The notes: generated by a model from the letters alone, not told the origin. Counted from the stretch's first letter, positions 14,431 through 24,840 are shown. The stretch: DNA of 64,000 nucleotides from Oscillospiraceae bacterium (GCA_015068665.1 SVKB01000005.1:37457-101456), one strand, 5' to 3'. Numbers and translations: made by a program.

Positions 14431-15207
14431 TTACTCTGAACGGTGATAAAGCTTATCGGGATTTCTTGCGTCAATAACTCCGCCTGCACCCTCGGGTAAG
14501 CGTTTAAGCACCTCCTGAAGCATGGTAAGCTTTTTTTCAAGCTCCTCTCCGCTTCCTAAAATCACACGAAGACCGCTTCTTAAATTAAGACAAAGCTCAC
14601 CTTTTGTTGTGGTAATACTTATAACATCCGCTATAAGATTATTATTATACAAATTCTTCGTAATTTCAAGTGTTTTTTTCAATTTTTCATTATTATTTTC
14701 ATCTATTTTTTTCCCAAGGGTATATTTTTCGAATTTAAAGTCAAATAAAACAGGGATTTTGTGAGGATTATTTTCATCTTTTTTCTCCAGCACCTTGCCA
14801 TCCTTATCAACAACCACCATACCGCCCGCGCTCTGAATATATGCTATGGGAATACATTCGGTCACATTGATTTCAATTTTACCCGGAAGCTTTCTCTGAA
14901 GCTCTATGGAATTAATATAAGGAATGGAGGCTATTGCCTCGCCCGCCTTCGGCAGACTGAATTTAAAGATATTTTCACCGAGAGTAAAGCCGCTTGCATC
15001 AATTATGGTTTTGGCATCTACACGGGAATTTCCTTCAATATCTATTTCCTTCAGGTTAAAAAGAGGCGTAAACAGCATACCCACACATATTCCCAGCATA
15101 AGCATTGCTATAAGCACGGCTCTTTTTCTTTTCTTCCTTCGCTCTCTTTTTGCACGTCTTATCTGACTTAAGGTTTTACCCTCTGCATCCTTTGTACGTA
15201 TTACCAT
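14431..15207 (-). CDS. ftsQ: Cell-division protein FtsQ/DivIB
   Basis: This 258-residue bitopic membrane protein begins with a very basic cytoplasmic tail (RRAKRERRKKRKRA, about 17-30), one membrane segment (about 31-48), a POTRA domain (FNLKEIDIEGNSRVDAKTI onward, about 50-120) and the FtsQ/DivIB beta domain. DivIB links FtsL and DivIC in the divisome and regulates septal wall synthesis. It is 13 bases downstream of murA on the same strand. Confidence 0.92.
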   Translation of the reverse strand: MVIRTKDAEGKTLSQIRRAKRERRKKRKRAVLIAMLMLGICVGMLFTPLFNLKEIDIEGNSRVDAKTIIDASGFTLGENIFKFSLPKAGEAIASIPYINSIELQRKLPGKIEINVTECIPIAYIQSAGGMVVVDKDGKVLEKKDENNPHKIPVLFDFKFEKYTLGKKIDENNNEKLKKTLEITKNLYNNNLIADVISITTTKGELCLNLRSGLRVILGSGEELEKKLTMLQEVLKRLPEGAGGVIDARNPDKLYHRSE

Positions 15208-15220
15208 CTTAAAAGTTCCT

Positions 15221-16474
15221 TTACACTTTTTTTATTTTTGCTCCGAGGGAGCTTAATGCTCCTCCGATATCCTCATAGCCTCTTTCAACGAATTCAACAC
15301 CGGATACCTCGGTCTGCCCCTTTGCCGCCAGTGCCGCTACCACAAGTCCTGCACCGCTTCTTAAATCAGGAGCGGTAACCTTTGCTCCGTAGAGACTCAT
15401 AACACCTCTTATGACCGCAAGCCGTCCGTAAACACTTATATCGGCACCCATTTTCTTAAGCTCTGCACAGTGGCGGAACCGTCCGTCAAAAATATTCTCT
15501 ATAATAATTCCCGTTCCGGAGGAAAGAGCCGAAAGAGTCATAATAATTGACTGAGCATCGGTGGGAAAGCCCGGATGAGGAGCAGTTCTTATTACATTTA
15601 TATTATTGAGTCTTTTGCTTATCTTAATTCTTAAAGAGGAATCCCCCTCCATAAGAAGCTTGGCACCCATTCTCTCCAGCAAGGACACAGTGGGTACAAT
15701 ATGATTATAACACAAATTTTCCAAAAGTAAATCCCCTTTTGTAACTGCAGCTGCCGTCATATAGGTTGCAGCCACAATACGGTCGGGTATTATTGTATGC
15801 TCTGCATCGGTAAATTCATCCGTTCCTTCAATTTCTATTACCGAGCCGCCGCTTCCTGAAACCTTTACTCCGATTTTATTTAAAAAGGCACTTAAATCCT
15901 CAATTTCCGGCTCTCTTGCCGCATTGATTATACGGGTTTTACCTTTTAAGCCCGAGGCGGCAAGCATAATATTCTCAGTTGCCCCCACTGAAGGAAAATC
16001 AAGATAGATATCCGATTCCCTTAAATTTTCACCGTTAAAATAAAGATTTCCGTAATTTTCATTTATCTCTATTCCCATCTGCCTGAAGGCCTTGATATGT
16101 AAATCTATCGGTCTTGGCCCTAATGAACAGCCTCCGGGATAGGCTGACTCTGCCTTTCTCATTCTGGCGATAATTGCACCTGCTATAATTATAGAAGAGC
16201 GCATTTTCTCCATAAGCGTGCTGTCAATTACGTGACTGTCCACACCGGAGGAATCCACCGTAACGGTACTGCCTTCGCTTTCTACCGTACAGCCTAACTT
16301 TCTTAATATATCAAGAGTAAGTTCAACATCCTTTATCAGAGGGCAATCGTGAAGAACGGTTTTTTTACCGCTTATAACCGTTGCGGCAAGAATGGGAAGA
16401 ATTGAATTCTTTGCACCGGGAATTCTTATTTTACCCGAAAGTCTGCTGCCACCCTCTATGATAAGCTTACTCAT
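15221..16474 (-). CDS. murA: UDP-N-acetylglucosamine 1-carboxyvinyltransferase MurA
   Basis: MurA transfers enolpyruvate from PEP to UDP-GlcNAc, the first committed step of peptidoglycan synthesis in the cytosol. The 417-residue protein shows PGAKNSILP (substrate-binding K/N at 22-23) and the catalytic loop PGGCSLGPRPIDLH with Cys116, the residue attacked by fosfomycin, so the enzyme should be of the sensitive type. The ATG at 16474 was chosen because GGAGGT lies six bases before it; a TTG one codon earlier is less well placed. Its position between murG and ftsQ is typical of clostridial dcw clusters. Confidence 0.96.
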   Translation of the reverse strand: MSKLIIEGGSRLSGKIRIPGAKNSILPILAATVISGKKTVLHDCPLIKDVELTLDILRKLGCTVESEGSTVTVDSSGVDSHVIDSTLMEKMRSSIIIAGAIIARMRKAESAYPGGCSLGPRPIDLHIKAFRQMGIEINENYGNLYFNGENLRESDIYLDFPSVGATENIMLAASGLKGKTRIINAAREPEIEDLSAFLNKIGVKVSGSGGSVIEIEGTDEFTDAEHTIIPDRIVAATYMTAAAVTKGDLLLENLCYNHIVPTVSLLERMGAKLLMEGDSSLRIKISKRLNNINVIRTAPHPGFPTDAQSIIMTLSALSSGTGIIIENIFDGRFRHCAELKKMGADISVYGRLAVIRGVMSLYGAKVTAPDLRSGAGLVVAALAAKGQTEVSGVEFVERGYEDIGGALSSLGAKIKKV

Positions 16475-16537
16475 CAAAACACCTCCAAAAATGCATTACA
16501 TCATTATTCTATGCATTCAAGGAGGCGTTTGTTAAAA

Positions 16538-17641
16538 TCACAATTCTTTATTTATCAGCTTTTCCGCTTCATCCACAATTTTTTTTGCGGAATCTCCAAT
16601 ACTTAATTCTCCCGCATTTTTCCCCATACACTGAAGCTCATAGGGATCGTTTATAAGGGAATATACAGTATTTTCAAGAAGCTCACCGGATAAATCCTTT
16701 TCTATAATCATAACGGCTGCTTTTTTCTTTTCAAAAACCCTGCCGTTTAACTCCTGATGGTTTTCCGCCACATTGGGAGAAGGAACTATAATGGAGGGCT
16801 TACCTAAATACGCAATTTCACTCAGCGCCGTTGCTCCTGCACGGGTGATAATAAGATCTGCCGCACCCATATATTTTTCTATATCGTTTATATAAACCTT
16901 AACCTGTACATTTCCCTTTTCAATATCTATTCCTGCAAGCTTTGCCAGGATATCCTCGTGATATCTTTTACCTGATATGACAAGTATATTGAAATCGTCA
17001 TTTTTATAAGTATTCTTTATAAAATCGCACAGGTGTCTGTTAAGCACCTTTGCACCAAGACTTCCGCCCATACAGAGAATAAAAGGCTTATGACTGTCAA
17101 GGCCAAGCTCTTCTCTGCAACGGAATTTATTAAGTCCGTCAAAAGATGCTCTTACGGGGTTTCCCGTTATGACTGTTTTTTCGGGACAGCCAAGCAGGTT
17201 TTTATCGTCAAAGGCAAGGCATACGGTATTTGCAAATTTTGATGCAAGCTTTGTGGTCTTTCCCGCTACTGCATTCTGCTCCTGAATAACGGTGGGGATA
17301 TTAAGAAGCTTTGCCGCAATTACAACGGGAGCACTTACATAACCGCCGGTGCCTATAACCACATCGGGAGCAAAATCCGAAATAATATTCATACATTTTA
17401 CTATACTTCCCAATAAAGAAAAGGCAACACCAAGCTTTTCAAAAAAGTTACCTGAAAGCCCCTTTATTTTTATAAATTCAATATCATAGCCTGCTTCGGG
17501 AACTATTTTATGTTCCATCCCCTTTTCGGTACCGATAAAAAGGATTTCGGCATTACTCAATCTTTTTGATATTTCATTTGCAATGGCAATGGCGGGATAT
17601 ATGTGACCGCCCGTGCCTCCGCCTGCTAAAACAGCCTTCAT
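16538..17641 (-). CDS. murG: MurG, lipid II-forming GlcNAc transferase
   Basis: This 367-residue GT28-family enzyme has the glycine loop GGGTGGHIYPA (7-17) and, in the C-terminal half, the UDP-GlcNAc site around ITRAGATALSEIAYLGKP with the following AENHQELNG. It adds GlcNAc to lipid I on the inner membrane face. A GTG three codons upstream gives a longer frame, but the AAGGAG site at 17655-17650 is eight bases from the ATG at 17641, so that was taken as the start. The site overlaps the ftsW stop codon, which suggests translational coupling. Confidence 0.95.
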   Translation of the reverse strand: MKAVLAGGGTGGHIYPAIAIANEISKRLSNAEILFIGTEKGMEHKIVPEAGYDIEFIKIKGLSGNFFEKLGVAFSLLGSIVKCMNIISDFAPDVVIGTGGYVSAPVVIAAKLLNIPTVIQEQNAVAGKTTKLASKFANTVCLAFDDKNLLGCPEKTVITGNPVRASFDGLNKFRCREELGLDSHKPFILCMGGSLGAKVLNRHLCDFIKNTYKNDDFNILVISGKRYHEDILAKLAGIDIEKGNVQVKVYINDIEKYMGAADLIITRAGATALSEIAYLGKPSIIVPSPNVAENHQELNGRVFEKKKAAVMIIEKDLSGELLENTVYSLINDPYELQCMGKNAGELSIGDSAKKIVDEAEKLINKEL

Positions 17642-17653
17642 AACCGACACTCC

Positions 17654-18775
17654 TTATCCTTTATGACGGGATATATTAAGAACTATACCCATAGCCGCCA
17701 TATTAACAACTATTCCCGTGCCCCCTGCCGAGAAAAACGGAAGCATTATTCCTGTTGAGGGAATAACATTGGTGGCAACAGCCATATTAAAAACCGCCTG
17801 GATTATAATGAGCATTCCGAGACCGAATGCCATATACAGCCCTAACGGGTCGGGACACTCCAGAGCCACCTTCATACATCTTATAAATAAAAATACAAAA
17901 AGAATAAGAACAACAAGACCTCCGATAAGACCCAGCTCTTCACAGATAACCGAGAAAATATAGTCATTCTGCGGTTCGGGAAGATACATGTGCTTTTGTC
18001 TGCCACGGGTAAGTCCTAAACCGAAAAGTCCGCCTGAGCCGATGGCATACAAAGACTGAACAATCTGCCAGCCGTCTCCCTGTTTATCCAAAAACGGATT
18101 TCTGTATGCTAAAATTCGCTGCATACGGTAAGGCGAGGTAAAGGCCAGTATTGTTATACCCGCCACTGCAGCTCCTGCAGCAGGCAGATAATATTTAAGC
18201 TTCATACCGTAGCATATAAGCATTGAGCCTACGGTAAGTCCGATAATTATTATAGCTGAGAAGTGAGGCTGTTTAAGAAGCATAAGTGCAGGAATTCCCA
18301 CAAATACAAAAAGAGGTGTATAAATCTTTAAAAATGTTTGCTTTGAGGGCTCTATATTGGAAAGCACCGAAGCCATTATCAGCACCACTGAAACCTTCGT
18401 TATTTCCGAAGGCTGAAAGCTTCTTAACCCGGGAATGGGAAGAGAAAGCCATCTTTTCGCACCGTTTATGGTGCTTCCGAAGAATGCAACTGCAAGCAGA
18501 AGAACAATATTCAGCACAAAAATCCAGATTGCCAGCTTTTTATATACTCTGTAGTCAATACTTGCGCAAACAAGCATCATAACAAGACCTACCCCGATTG
18601 CGGGAATCTGACTCTTCACAAAGGACAAGCTGTCATTCTGATATGCTCTTGCAGAAGGAATACTTGCGGAAAAAATCATTACAAGCCCGAACACGGTAAG
18701 TATTATTACAGTTATAAAAAGCCACACATCAAAGGAGCCTTTTTTAGACGGTGTTTCATTCTGATGCTTTGTCAT
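17654..18775 (-). CDS. ftsW: FtsW/SpoVE-type SEDS peptidoglycan polymerase
   Basis: This 373-residue membrane protein has about ten hydrophobic segments and the SEDS signatures: INGAKRWLSLPIPGLRSFQPSE in the middle, GLTRGRQKHMYLPEPQNDYI and PSTGIMLPFFSAGGTG near the end. SEDS proteins polymerise glycan strands together with a class B PBP. The cluster supplies such a PBP (22589-24772). It cannot be told whether this is the vegetative FtsW or the sporulation SpoVE; its place between mraY and murG is that of either. Confidence 0.92.
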   Translation of the reverse strand: MTKHQNETPSKKGSFDVWLFITVIILTVFGLVMIFSASIPSARAYQNDSLSFVKSQIPAIGVGLVMMLVCASIDYRVYKKLAIWIFVLNIVLLLAVAFFGSTINGAKRWLSLPIPGLRSFQPSEITKVSVVLIMASVLSNIEPSKQTFLKIYTPLFVFVGIPALMLLKQPHFSAIIIIGLTVGSMLICYGMKLKYYLPAAGAAVAGITILAFTSPYRMQRILAYRNPFLDKQGDGWQIVQSLYAIGSGGLFGLGLTRGRQKHMYLPEPQNDYIFSVICEELGLIGGLVVLILFVFLFIRCMKVALECPDPLGLYMAFGLGMLIIIQAVFNMAVATNVIPSTGIMLPFFSAGGTGIVVNMAAMGIVLNISRHKG

Positions 18776-18786
18776 TTACACACTTC

Positions 18787-19776
18787 CTAAATAATATTAA
18801 CTGTGGCAAAAAGACCGATTACGCATGCCACAAGGGTTATCAGGGATGCAATAAGAACAACCTGATTTTCGCTGTAACCTGAATATTCCAGGTGATGATG
18901 ATATGGAGACATTTTGAAAATTTTTCTTTTCTTAGCTTCCTCGGGACCGTATTTAGCCTTCATAAGCTTGAACCAGCTTACCTGAATAACTACCGAAAGT
19001 CCTTCGAAAATATAGAAAATACCCATTATAACTATAAGGAGCGGATTGCCGATTGCAACACAGATACCTGTAACAAGTCCGCCTAAGAACAAAGAACCTG
19101 TATCTCCCATAAATACCTTTGCCGGATGGATATTGAAAAAAAGATAAGCTATAAGAGCGCCAACCGCAGAGGCTGCCAGGAAGGAAAGTCCCATTATATT
19201 TTTCATATAAAGGATTATTGCAAGAAATACGCATACTACCGTTGTTACGCTTCCTGCAAGACCGTCAACTCCGTCGGTAAGATTAACGGTATTCACAACA
19301 TAGAAAATACCGAGAACAGCCAAAGGATAATAGAAATACCATAAATCCCATGTTACCGATGTAAAGGGAAGGGCGATTTTAGTATCTGTAAGCCCCATAT
19401 ATTTTAAAATAAATACAAATGCTACATCAAGAACGAGCAATAACACGGTTTTTTGTTTAACAGATAAGCCTTCATTCTTGCCCCTTTTTATAATAAGAGC
19501 ATCGTCAATTCCGCCAACAAGACCGCAGACAAAAGCAAATGCCAAAACCACATAGCCTCTTATATCCAGAGGGAATATAAAGGATGCTATGATAATTGCA
19601 AGCATAAAGCCTATTCCCCCCATTGTGGGAGTGCCTGCCTTTTTCTTGTGGGATTCGGGACCGCATTCCCTTATGCTCTGACCGAATTTGAATTTATACA
19701 GCAACGGTATCAGCGCTAAAAATGCTACAAGGGAAACAGCAAATGAAACTATAAGATTAATTATTATTTTTTCCAT
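18787..19776 (-). CDS. mraY: MraY, phospho-MurNAc-pentapeptide translocase
   Basis: This 329-residue polytopic enzyme moves phospho-MurNAc-pentapeptide from UDP to undecaprenyl phosphate, giving lipid I. It shows KKAGTPTMGGIGF (about 45-57), the aspartate motif NLTDGVDGLAG (about 165-175), NIHPAKVFMGDTGSLFLG and the histidine cluster SPYHHHLEYSG near the C-terminus. It lies one base after murF. In most Firmicutes murD follows mraY; here ftsW does. Confidence 0.95.
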   Translation of the reverse strand: MEKIIINLIVSFAVSLVAFLALIPLLYKFKFGQSIRECGPESHKKKAGTPTMGGIGFMLAIIIASFIFPLDIRGYVVLAFAFVCGLVGGIDDALIIKRGKNEGLSVKQKTVLLLVLDVAFVFILKYMGLTDTKIALPFTSVTWDLWYFYYPLAVLGIFYVVNTVNLTDGVDGLAGSVTTVVCVFLAIILYMKNIMGLSFLAASAVGALIAYLFFNIHPAKVFMGDTGSLFLGGLVTGICVAIGNPLLIVIMGIFYIFEGLSVVIQVSWFKLMKAKYGPEEAKKRKIFKMSPYHHHLEYSGYSENQVVLIASLITLVACVIGLFATVNII

Positions 19777-19777
19777 T

Positions 19778-21121
19778 TTATTTTATTAAGCCTTCGCTTA
19801 TTTCCTCCATCTTATATTTTCTTGAACCCTTGATTAAAATTACATCCCCGTCTTCTATAATGCTTTTCAGATATTCAAGGGTTTTTTCGTTATTTTCTAT
19901 ATTTACGGTGGCAAAGCCTTTTGCCTCTGCTCCTTTATTTATGGCAAGCGCATCCTCGGTAACGGTTATTAAAATATCAATTCCGCAGTCGGCAATATCC
20001 TCGCCAAGCTTATATAAAAGCTTATCACGGTAGCTTCCCAGCTCCAGCACCGAGCCGAAAACAACGATTTTTCTCTTTCCGGGATATTCCTTAAGCACCT
20101 GAAGTGCCGCACGCATTGAATCGGGTGCCGCGTTATAGCAGTCGGCAATAACAGTGAAATTATCCTTTTTAATTATATTCTGCCTTATGCCTTCCGCTCT
20201 GAAGTCTGCAAGACCTTCCTTTATTTCTTCATAGCTTCCGCCAAGCATCTTACCGATTACAATTGAGCAAAGCGCATTAAGCACATTATGCTCACCGGGA
20301 ACATTGATACGGTATTCCTTCCCTTCAACTGAGAAGGTGGTATAATCTCCCATATTTTCAATTTTTTCAGGACAAATATCACTTTCCTTATTTTTTACCC
20401 CGTAATATATTATTTTATTGGGAACAGTATCCTTAACACTGTATAAAAGTGAATCATCTCCGTTTAAAACAAGAACTCCCTCTTTATCCATTCCGTTTAC
20501 AATCTCAAGCTTTGCCTTTAAAATTCCTTCACGGGAGCCTAAATTTTCAATATGAGAATAACCTATATTGGTTATTACCCCGATATCCGGCTTTACAATT
20601 TTTGAAAGATAGTCAATTTCTCCGAAGTGATTCATTCCCATTTCAAAAACTGCCGTTTTTTCATCCTCAAGACGAAAAGCTGTCAGGGGAACTCCTATAT
20701 CATTGTTGAAATTTCCCGAGGTTACAAGGGTGGGAGCAATTTTCGAAAGCACCGAGCCAAGCATATCCTTGGTTGTGGTCTTTCCAACGCTTCCTGTAAT
20801 TGCAATTCTTTTGGGGTTAAGCTTATCTATATAGTACCGCCCCAGCATTCCCATTGCTTTTTTTGTATCCTCAACGAGGATAACGGTTGCAAAGGGGAAA
20901 TCAATCTCTTTTGAGCTTAAGACAACCTTACAGCCCTTATTGGTAATCACATCTTCCAGAAAGTCATGAGCATCGAAGCGTTCACCTATTATTGGAATAA
21001 AAAGGCACTGACTGTCTGCAACACGGCTGTCGGTACAAATTTTGGTTATTTCCTTTATTTCACCCTCTGAAATTATTTTACCCGATACGGCATTTAAGAT
21101 TTCAATGATATTTAATTTCAT
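19778..21121 (-). CDS. murF: MurF, D-Ala-D-Ala adding ligase
   Basis: This 447-residue Mur ligase has the ATP loop ITGSVGKTTTKDM (108-120), the central MGMNHFGEIDYLSKIVKP and the C-terminal ligase domain with DCYNAAPDSMRAAL. It adds D-Ala-D-Ala to the UDP-MurNAc-tripeptide in the cytosol. It starts 22 bases after murE and is followed after one base by mraY. Confidence 0.95.
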   Translation of the reverse strand: MKLNIIEILNAVSGKIISEGEIKEITKICTDSRVADSQCLFIPIIGERFDAHDFLEDVITNKGCKVVLSSKEIDFPFATVILVEDTKKAMGMLGRYYIDKLNPKRIAITGSVGKTTTKDMLGSVLSKIAPTLVTSGNFNNDIGVPLTAFRLEDEKTAVFEMGMNHFGEIDYLSKIVKPDIGVITNIGYSHIENLGSREGILKAKLEIVNGMDKEGVLVLNGDDSLLYSVKDTVPNKIIYYGVKNKESDICPEKIENMGDYTTFSVEGKEYRINVPGEHNVLNALCSIVIGKMLGGSYEEIKEGLADFRAEGIRQNIIKKDNFTVIADCYNAAPDSMRAALQVLKEYPGKRKIVVFGSVLELGSYRDKLLYKLGEDIADCGIDILITVTEDALAINKGAEAKGFATVNIENNEKTLEYLKSIIEDGDVILIKGSRKYKMEEISEGLIK

Positions 21122-21143
21122 ATAAATCCCCTTCCCGATGTAT

Positions 21144-22574
21144 CTATTCTGATAAGATGCCCAAAACTATTTCCCTCTCGTCAAAATGTTTTTTTTCTTT
21201 TCCGATAATCTGATAGGTTTCGTGGCCCTTACCTGCAAGCAAAACAATATCCCCCGCCTTTGCCATATCAAGAGCAAAAGCAATTGCCTCCTTGCGGTTT
21301 TCAACGGTTGTATAATTATCTTTGGTAACACCTTCGACAATATCCTTAATGATTAAAGAAGGGTCCTCCGTTCTCGGATTATCCGAGGTGATAATTACAA
21401 AATCTGAATTTTCGGTGGCAATTTTTGCCATCTGAGGTCTTTTGGTTTTATCCCTGTCCCCTCCGCAGCCGAACAAAGTAATAAGTCTGCCTTTTTTTAT
21501 TTTATTAAGAGATTCTATTACATTCAAAAGCCCATCGGGGGTATGTGCATAATCAATAATTACGGTGTAATCAGTACCGGTTTCAACCTTTTCCACTCTG
21601 CCTTTAATACCCGACTGCTTTTTGAGGGCGTTTTTTATAAAGGGAAACGGAATTTTTAAAGAAAGGGCTACCGCTATTGCCAGAAGTGAATTCTTAACCA
21701 TAAATTCTCCGGGGAGCGGAAGGTTGATTCTTACAGTTTCTTCACCGTATTTAACGGTATAGGATACTCCGGAATCGGAAACATTTATCTCATGGGCACT
21801 TACATCCCCTTTTTCCATTCCGTAGGTAAGAAGCTTTGAGGTAACCTTGCTTTTCATATATTTAAAGCGCTCGTCGTCTTCGTTTAAAATACATAAATCG
21901 GATTTTCCGAAAAGCATACATTTTGCATCGGTGTATGCCTCCATTGTTTTATGGAAGTCAAGATGATCCTGAGTAATATTGGTAATACCGCCCACATCAA
22001 ACTGAATCTCTGCCACACGGTCAAGATAAAGGGAGTGGGAGGAAACCTCCATAACAAGATAGTCTACCTTTTCCTCAACCATTTTATATAAAAGCTGATT
22101 GAACTCCAAAGAATCCGGAGTAGTTCTTTCCGAAGGGTATTCCCGGGCTCCTATCATTATGTTATTGGTTCCGATTAAGCCCACCTTATAGCCACATTCC
22201 TCAAGAATGCTCTTTATCATAGTGGTGGTTGAGGTTTTCCCGTTGGTACCGGTAATACCGATGCTTCTTAATTTTGTTGAAGGGTATCCGTAAAAGCAGG
22301 CTGAAAGATAGCTCATTGCCTTTCTTGAATTTCCGACAAAAATCTTTGGTATATCTATATCAACATTATCCTCACAAACAATTGCAACGGCACCCTTTTC
22401 CACAGCTGACTTTGCATATTTATGACCGTCACTCTCATAGCCCTTTACGCACACGAACAAATCCCCCGGCTTTGCTTTTCTTGAATCATAGCAAAGACCG
22501 GAAATCTCCATGTCAAGCTGCACTCCCACAAGGGCATCAAAATCAATGCTTTCCAATAACTTTTCCAGTAACAT
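21144..22574 (-). CDS. murE: MurE, meso-diaminopimelate-adding ligase
   Basis: This 476-residue Mur ligase carries the ATP loop GTNGKTST (109-116) and, in the C-terminal domain, DNPR at 398-401, the motif that selects meso-diaminopimelate rather than lysine. This predicts A1-gamma type, DAP-containing peptidoglycan. It adds the third amino acid to UDP-MurNAc-L-Ala-D-Glu. It directly follows the class B PBP gene. Confidence 0.95.
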   Translation of the reverse strand: MLLEKLLESIDFDALVGVQLDMEISGLCYDSRKAKPGDLFVCVKGYESDGHKYAKSAVEKGAVAIVCEDNVDIDIPKIFVGNSRKAMSYLSACFYGYPSTKLRSIGITGTNGKTSTTTMIKSILEECGYKVGLIGTNNIMIGAREYPSERTTPDSLEFNQLLYKMVEEKVDYLVMEVSSHSLYLDRVAEIQFDVGGITNITQDHLDFHKTMEAYTDAKCMLFGKSDLCILNEDDERFKYMKSKVTSKLLTYGMEKGDVSAHEINVSDSGVSYTVKYGEETVRINLPLPGEFMVKNSLLAIAVALSLKIPFPFIKNALKKQSGIKGRVEKVETGTDYTVIIDYAHTPDGLLNVIESLNKIKKGRLITLFGCGGDRDKTKRPQMAKIATENSDFVIITSDNPRTEDPSLIIKDIVEGVTKDNYTTVENRKEAIAFALDMAKAGDIVLLAGKGHETYQIIGKEKKHFDEREIVLGILSE

Positions 22575-22588
22575 TTTTTATATCCTTT

Positions 22589-24772
22589 CTATTTGAACTC
22601 TGCCTTTATGACGCTTCCCGCGTCTGCAAACTGACCTGCTTCAATACTTTGCGATACGCATTTTAAAGTATCGGCCAGTTCTTCTGTAACCGTCGCTTCA
22701 AGCGTCAAACCACTGTCGCTTACAATTTTATATGCTTCGTTATAGGTTTTTCCGATTATATCGGGAACAACCATTTTTTCCGCTTCGGTACGCTCCTCGG
22801 TGTAAAGGATTACCGTTGCCGATTCGGCAACCACAACATTAGCCTTGGGCACCTGATCTAAAACTATCTCACCCTTGCCCTCTATTTTATATTTTAAAGA
22901 GGTGTATTTAAGCATTTCTCTTGCAGTATCAACAGGCTTTCCTATGCAGTCGGGAACTGTATATTCCTTTTCCTTTTCCTCCTCGGTTAAATCAGGCTCA
23001 ACGCCTAAATATCTTAAACAATCCTCCATAATACGCTTAACTACGGGAGCGGCAATGATACCGCCCATATGCTGACCGCCTTCAGGCTCATCAAGAATAA
23101 TAAGACAGGCAATCTGCGGATCGTTGGCAGGAGCAAAGCCTACGAAGGAGGCTATATATTTCTGATTACCTCGGGGCTGCTTTTCACTGGTACCTGTTTT
23201 ACCCGCAATATGATAGCCCTTTATAAAGGCACTCTTACCGCTACCGTCGGTTACAACATTTTCAAGCACCTGACACAAAAGCCCGGAGGTTTCTTCACTT
23301 ATAACCTGTCTTACAACATCGGTTTCGAATTCCTTTATAACATTTCCGTCGTTATCGGTATATTTTTTAACTATGTATGGTCTTAAAAGCTTGCCGTCAT
23401 TGGCAACTGCCGACACCGCCGTTATCATCTGAAGCGGTGTTACCTGGAAGCCCTGACCGAAGGAGGAGGTTGCAAGCTCGGTAACATTGAAATTCTGCGG
23501 AGTAAAGAATATACCGGTGGTTTCACCGTTTAACTCTATACCCGTTCTTTCGGTAAAGCCGAATGCCTTATAGAATTTATAGAAATCTTCCTTGCCAATC
23601 TTTTCTCCGATATCCATAAATACAGGGTTACAGGAGTTTTTTATACCTTCAACAAAATTCTGAACACCGTGACCGACTGTTTTCCAGCAATGGATTCTGT
23701 ATCCTCCGACCTGCTTGTAGCCGTTACAGTTAAAGGAGGTATTCAGATTTATTTTTCCTGTTTCAAGACCGATTGCCGACATAATAATCTTGAAGGTTGA
23801 GCCCGGCTCATAGCTGTCAACAACAGCCTTGTTACGCCACATTTTAGAAAGGGCATCCGACTGGGACTGCTGTCTCTTTTTTGCATCGGGAATTGCCGCA
23901 AGCTCAGCACTTACCTGCGGATTATTAAGGGTAAAGGGATTATTAAGATCAAAATCCGGTTTAGTTGCCATAGCAAGAATTTCACCTGTTTTAACATCCA
24001 TAATAATTCCTGCTGCACCGTTATTTATCTTGTTATCTATAACCGCAGTTTCAAGATGCTTTTCAAGAAAATGCTGCATAGTCTGGTCAATGGTAAGAAC
24101 TACGTTGGAGCCCGATTCGGGAGTATGATATCTTTCATACTTATAGGGCATCTCGCCGCCGCTGCCGCTTTTTGCGGTAACAATTCTTCCGGGCTTTCCT
24201 TTAAGAACTGAATCACAAATCATTTCAAGTCCCCAAAGTCCCTGACCGTCAGTACCGGTAAAGCCGATAACGTGAGCGGCAACATTACCTCCCGGATAGT
24301 ATCTTTTCGATTCCTCTTCAAAGGAAATACCGTGATATTCCTTTTCTTCAAGAACTGCTCTTAATTTATTTGCAACATCCTTTTCAACCTTTTTCTTTAT
24401 GGGCTCGTAAGCTGACTGCTTTTCAATTTTTGCCCTTACCTCTTCAATATCAACCTCGAGAGTTTCCGAAAGAAGCTTTGCAACCTCCTCTTTAAAGCCG
24501 TCATCCCTTACAATTTTAGGAGTAATACTTACAGTTTCAACCGAAGCACTTACCGCAAGAGGTTTCATATTTCTGTCATAGATGGTTCCGCGGGGCGGAG
24601 TTATAAGACGGTCTCTGGTCTGCTGCTCTATTGCTTCTTTTTTATACTGAGGACCTTTTATAAGTGTAGTATCCACAAGAGCTATTACAACAGCTGAAAA
24701 CATAAAAAACACAGCAATCATTATATAAATTATTCTCTTTTTCGCTTTATGAATAATATTAGGTGCTGCCAT
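22589..24772 (-). CDS. Class B penicillin-binding protein with two PASTA domains (SpoVD/PBP2B type)
   Basis: This 727-residue protein has a short cytoplasmic basic N-terminus, one membrane anchor (about 13-35), a dimerisation domain beginning RDRLITPPRGTIYDRN (53-68), a transpeptidase domain with STFK (325-328), SCN (380-382) and KTGT (525-528), then two PASTA domains (about 607-660 and 672-727). It cross-links septal or spore cortex peptidoglycan with the SEDS protein of the cluster. PASTA-ended members are called SpoVD or PBP2B; the sequence alone does not decide which of the two jobs, or both, it does. Confidence 0.92.
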   Translation of the reverse strand: MAAPNIIHKAKKRIIYIMIAVFFMFSAVVIALVDTTLIKGPQYKKEAIEQQTRDRLITPPRGTIYDRNMKPLAVSASVETVSITPKIVRDDGFKEEVAKLLSETLEVDIEEVRAKIEKQSAYEPIKKKVEKDVANKLRAVLEEKEYHGISFEEESKRYYPGGNVAAHVIGFTGTDGQGLWGLEMICDSVLKGKPGRIVTAKSGSGGEMPYKYERYHTPESGSNVVLTIDQTMQHFLEKHLETAVIDNKINNGAAGIIMDVKTGEILAMATKPDFDLNNPFTLNNPQVSAELAAIPDAKKRQQSQSDALSKMWRNKAVVDSYEPGSTFKIIMSAIGLETGKINLNTSFNCNGYKQVGGYRIHCWKTVGHGVQNFVEGIKNSCNPVFMDIGEKIGKEDFYKFYKAFGFTERTGIELNGETTGIFFTPQNFNVTELATSSFGQGFQVTPLQMITAVSAVANDGKLLRPYIVKKYTDNDGNVIKEFETDVVRQVISEETSGLLCQVLENVVTDGSGKSAFIKGYHIAGKTGTSEKQPRGNQKYIASFVGFAPANDPQIACLIILDEPEGGQHMGGIIAAPVVKRIMEDCLRYLGVEPDLTEEEKEKEYTVPDCIGKPVDTAREMLKYTSLKYKIEGKGEIVLDQVPKANVVVAESATVILYTEERTEAEKMVVPDIIGKTYNEAYKIVSDSGLTLEATVTEELADTLKCVSQSIEAGQFADAGSVIKAEFK

Positions 24773-24798
24773 AAAAAACTCCTTCTATAATTATAATG

Positions 24799-24820
24799 AG
24801 GGGAATGTTATCATTCCCCT
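24799..24820. other. Stem-loop between ftsL and the PBP gene
   Basis: AGGGGAATG-TTAT-CATTCCCCT is a perfect 9-bp stem in the 68-base gap. No T-run follows in either direction, so an mRNA-processing or stability hairpin is more likely than a terminator. Confidence 0.45.
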
Positions 24821-24840
24821 TACAATTAATATGCTATCAG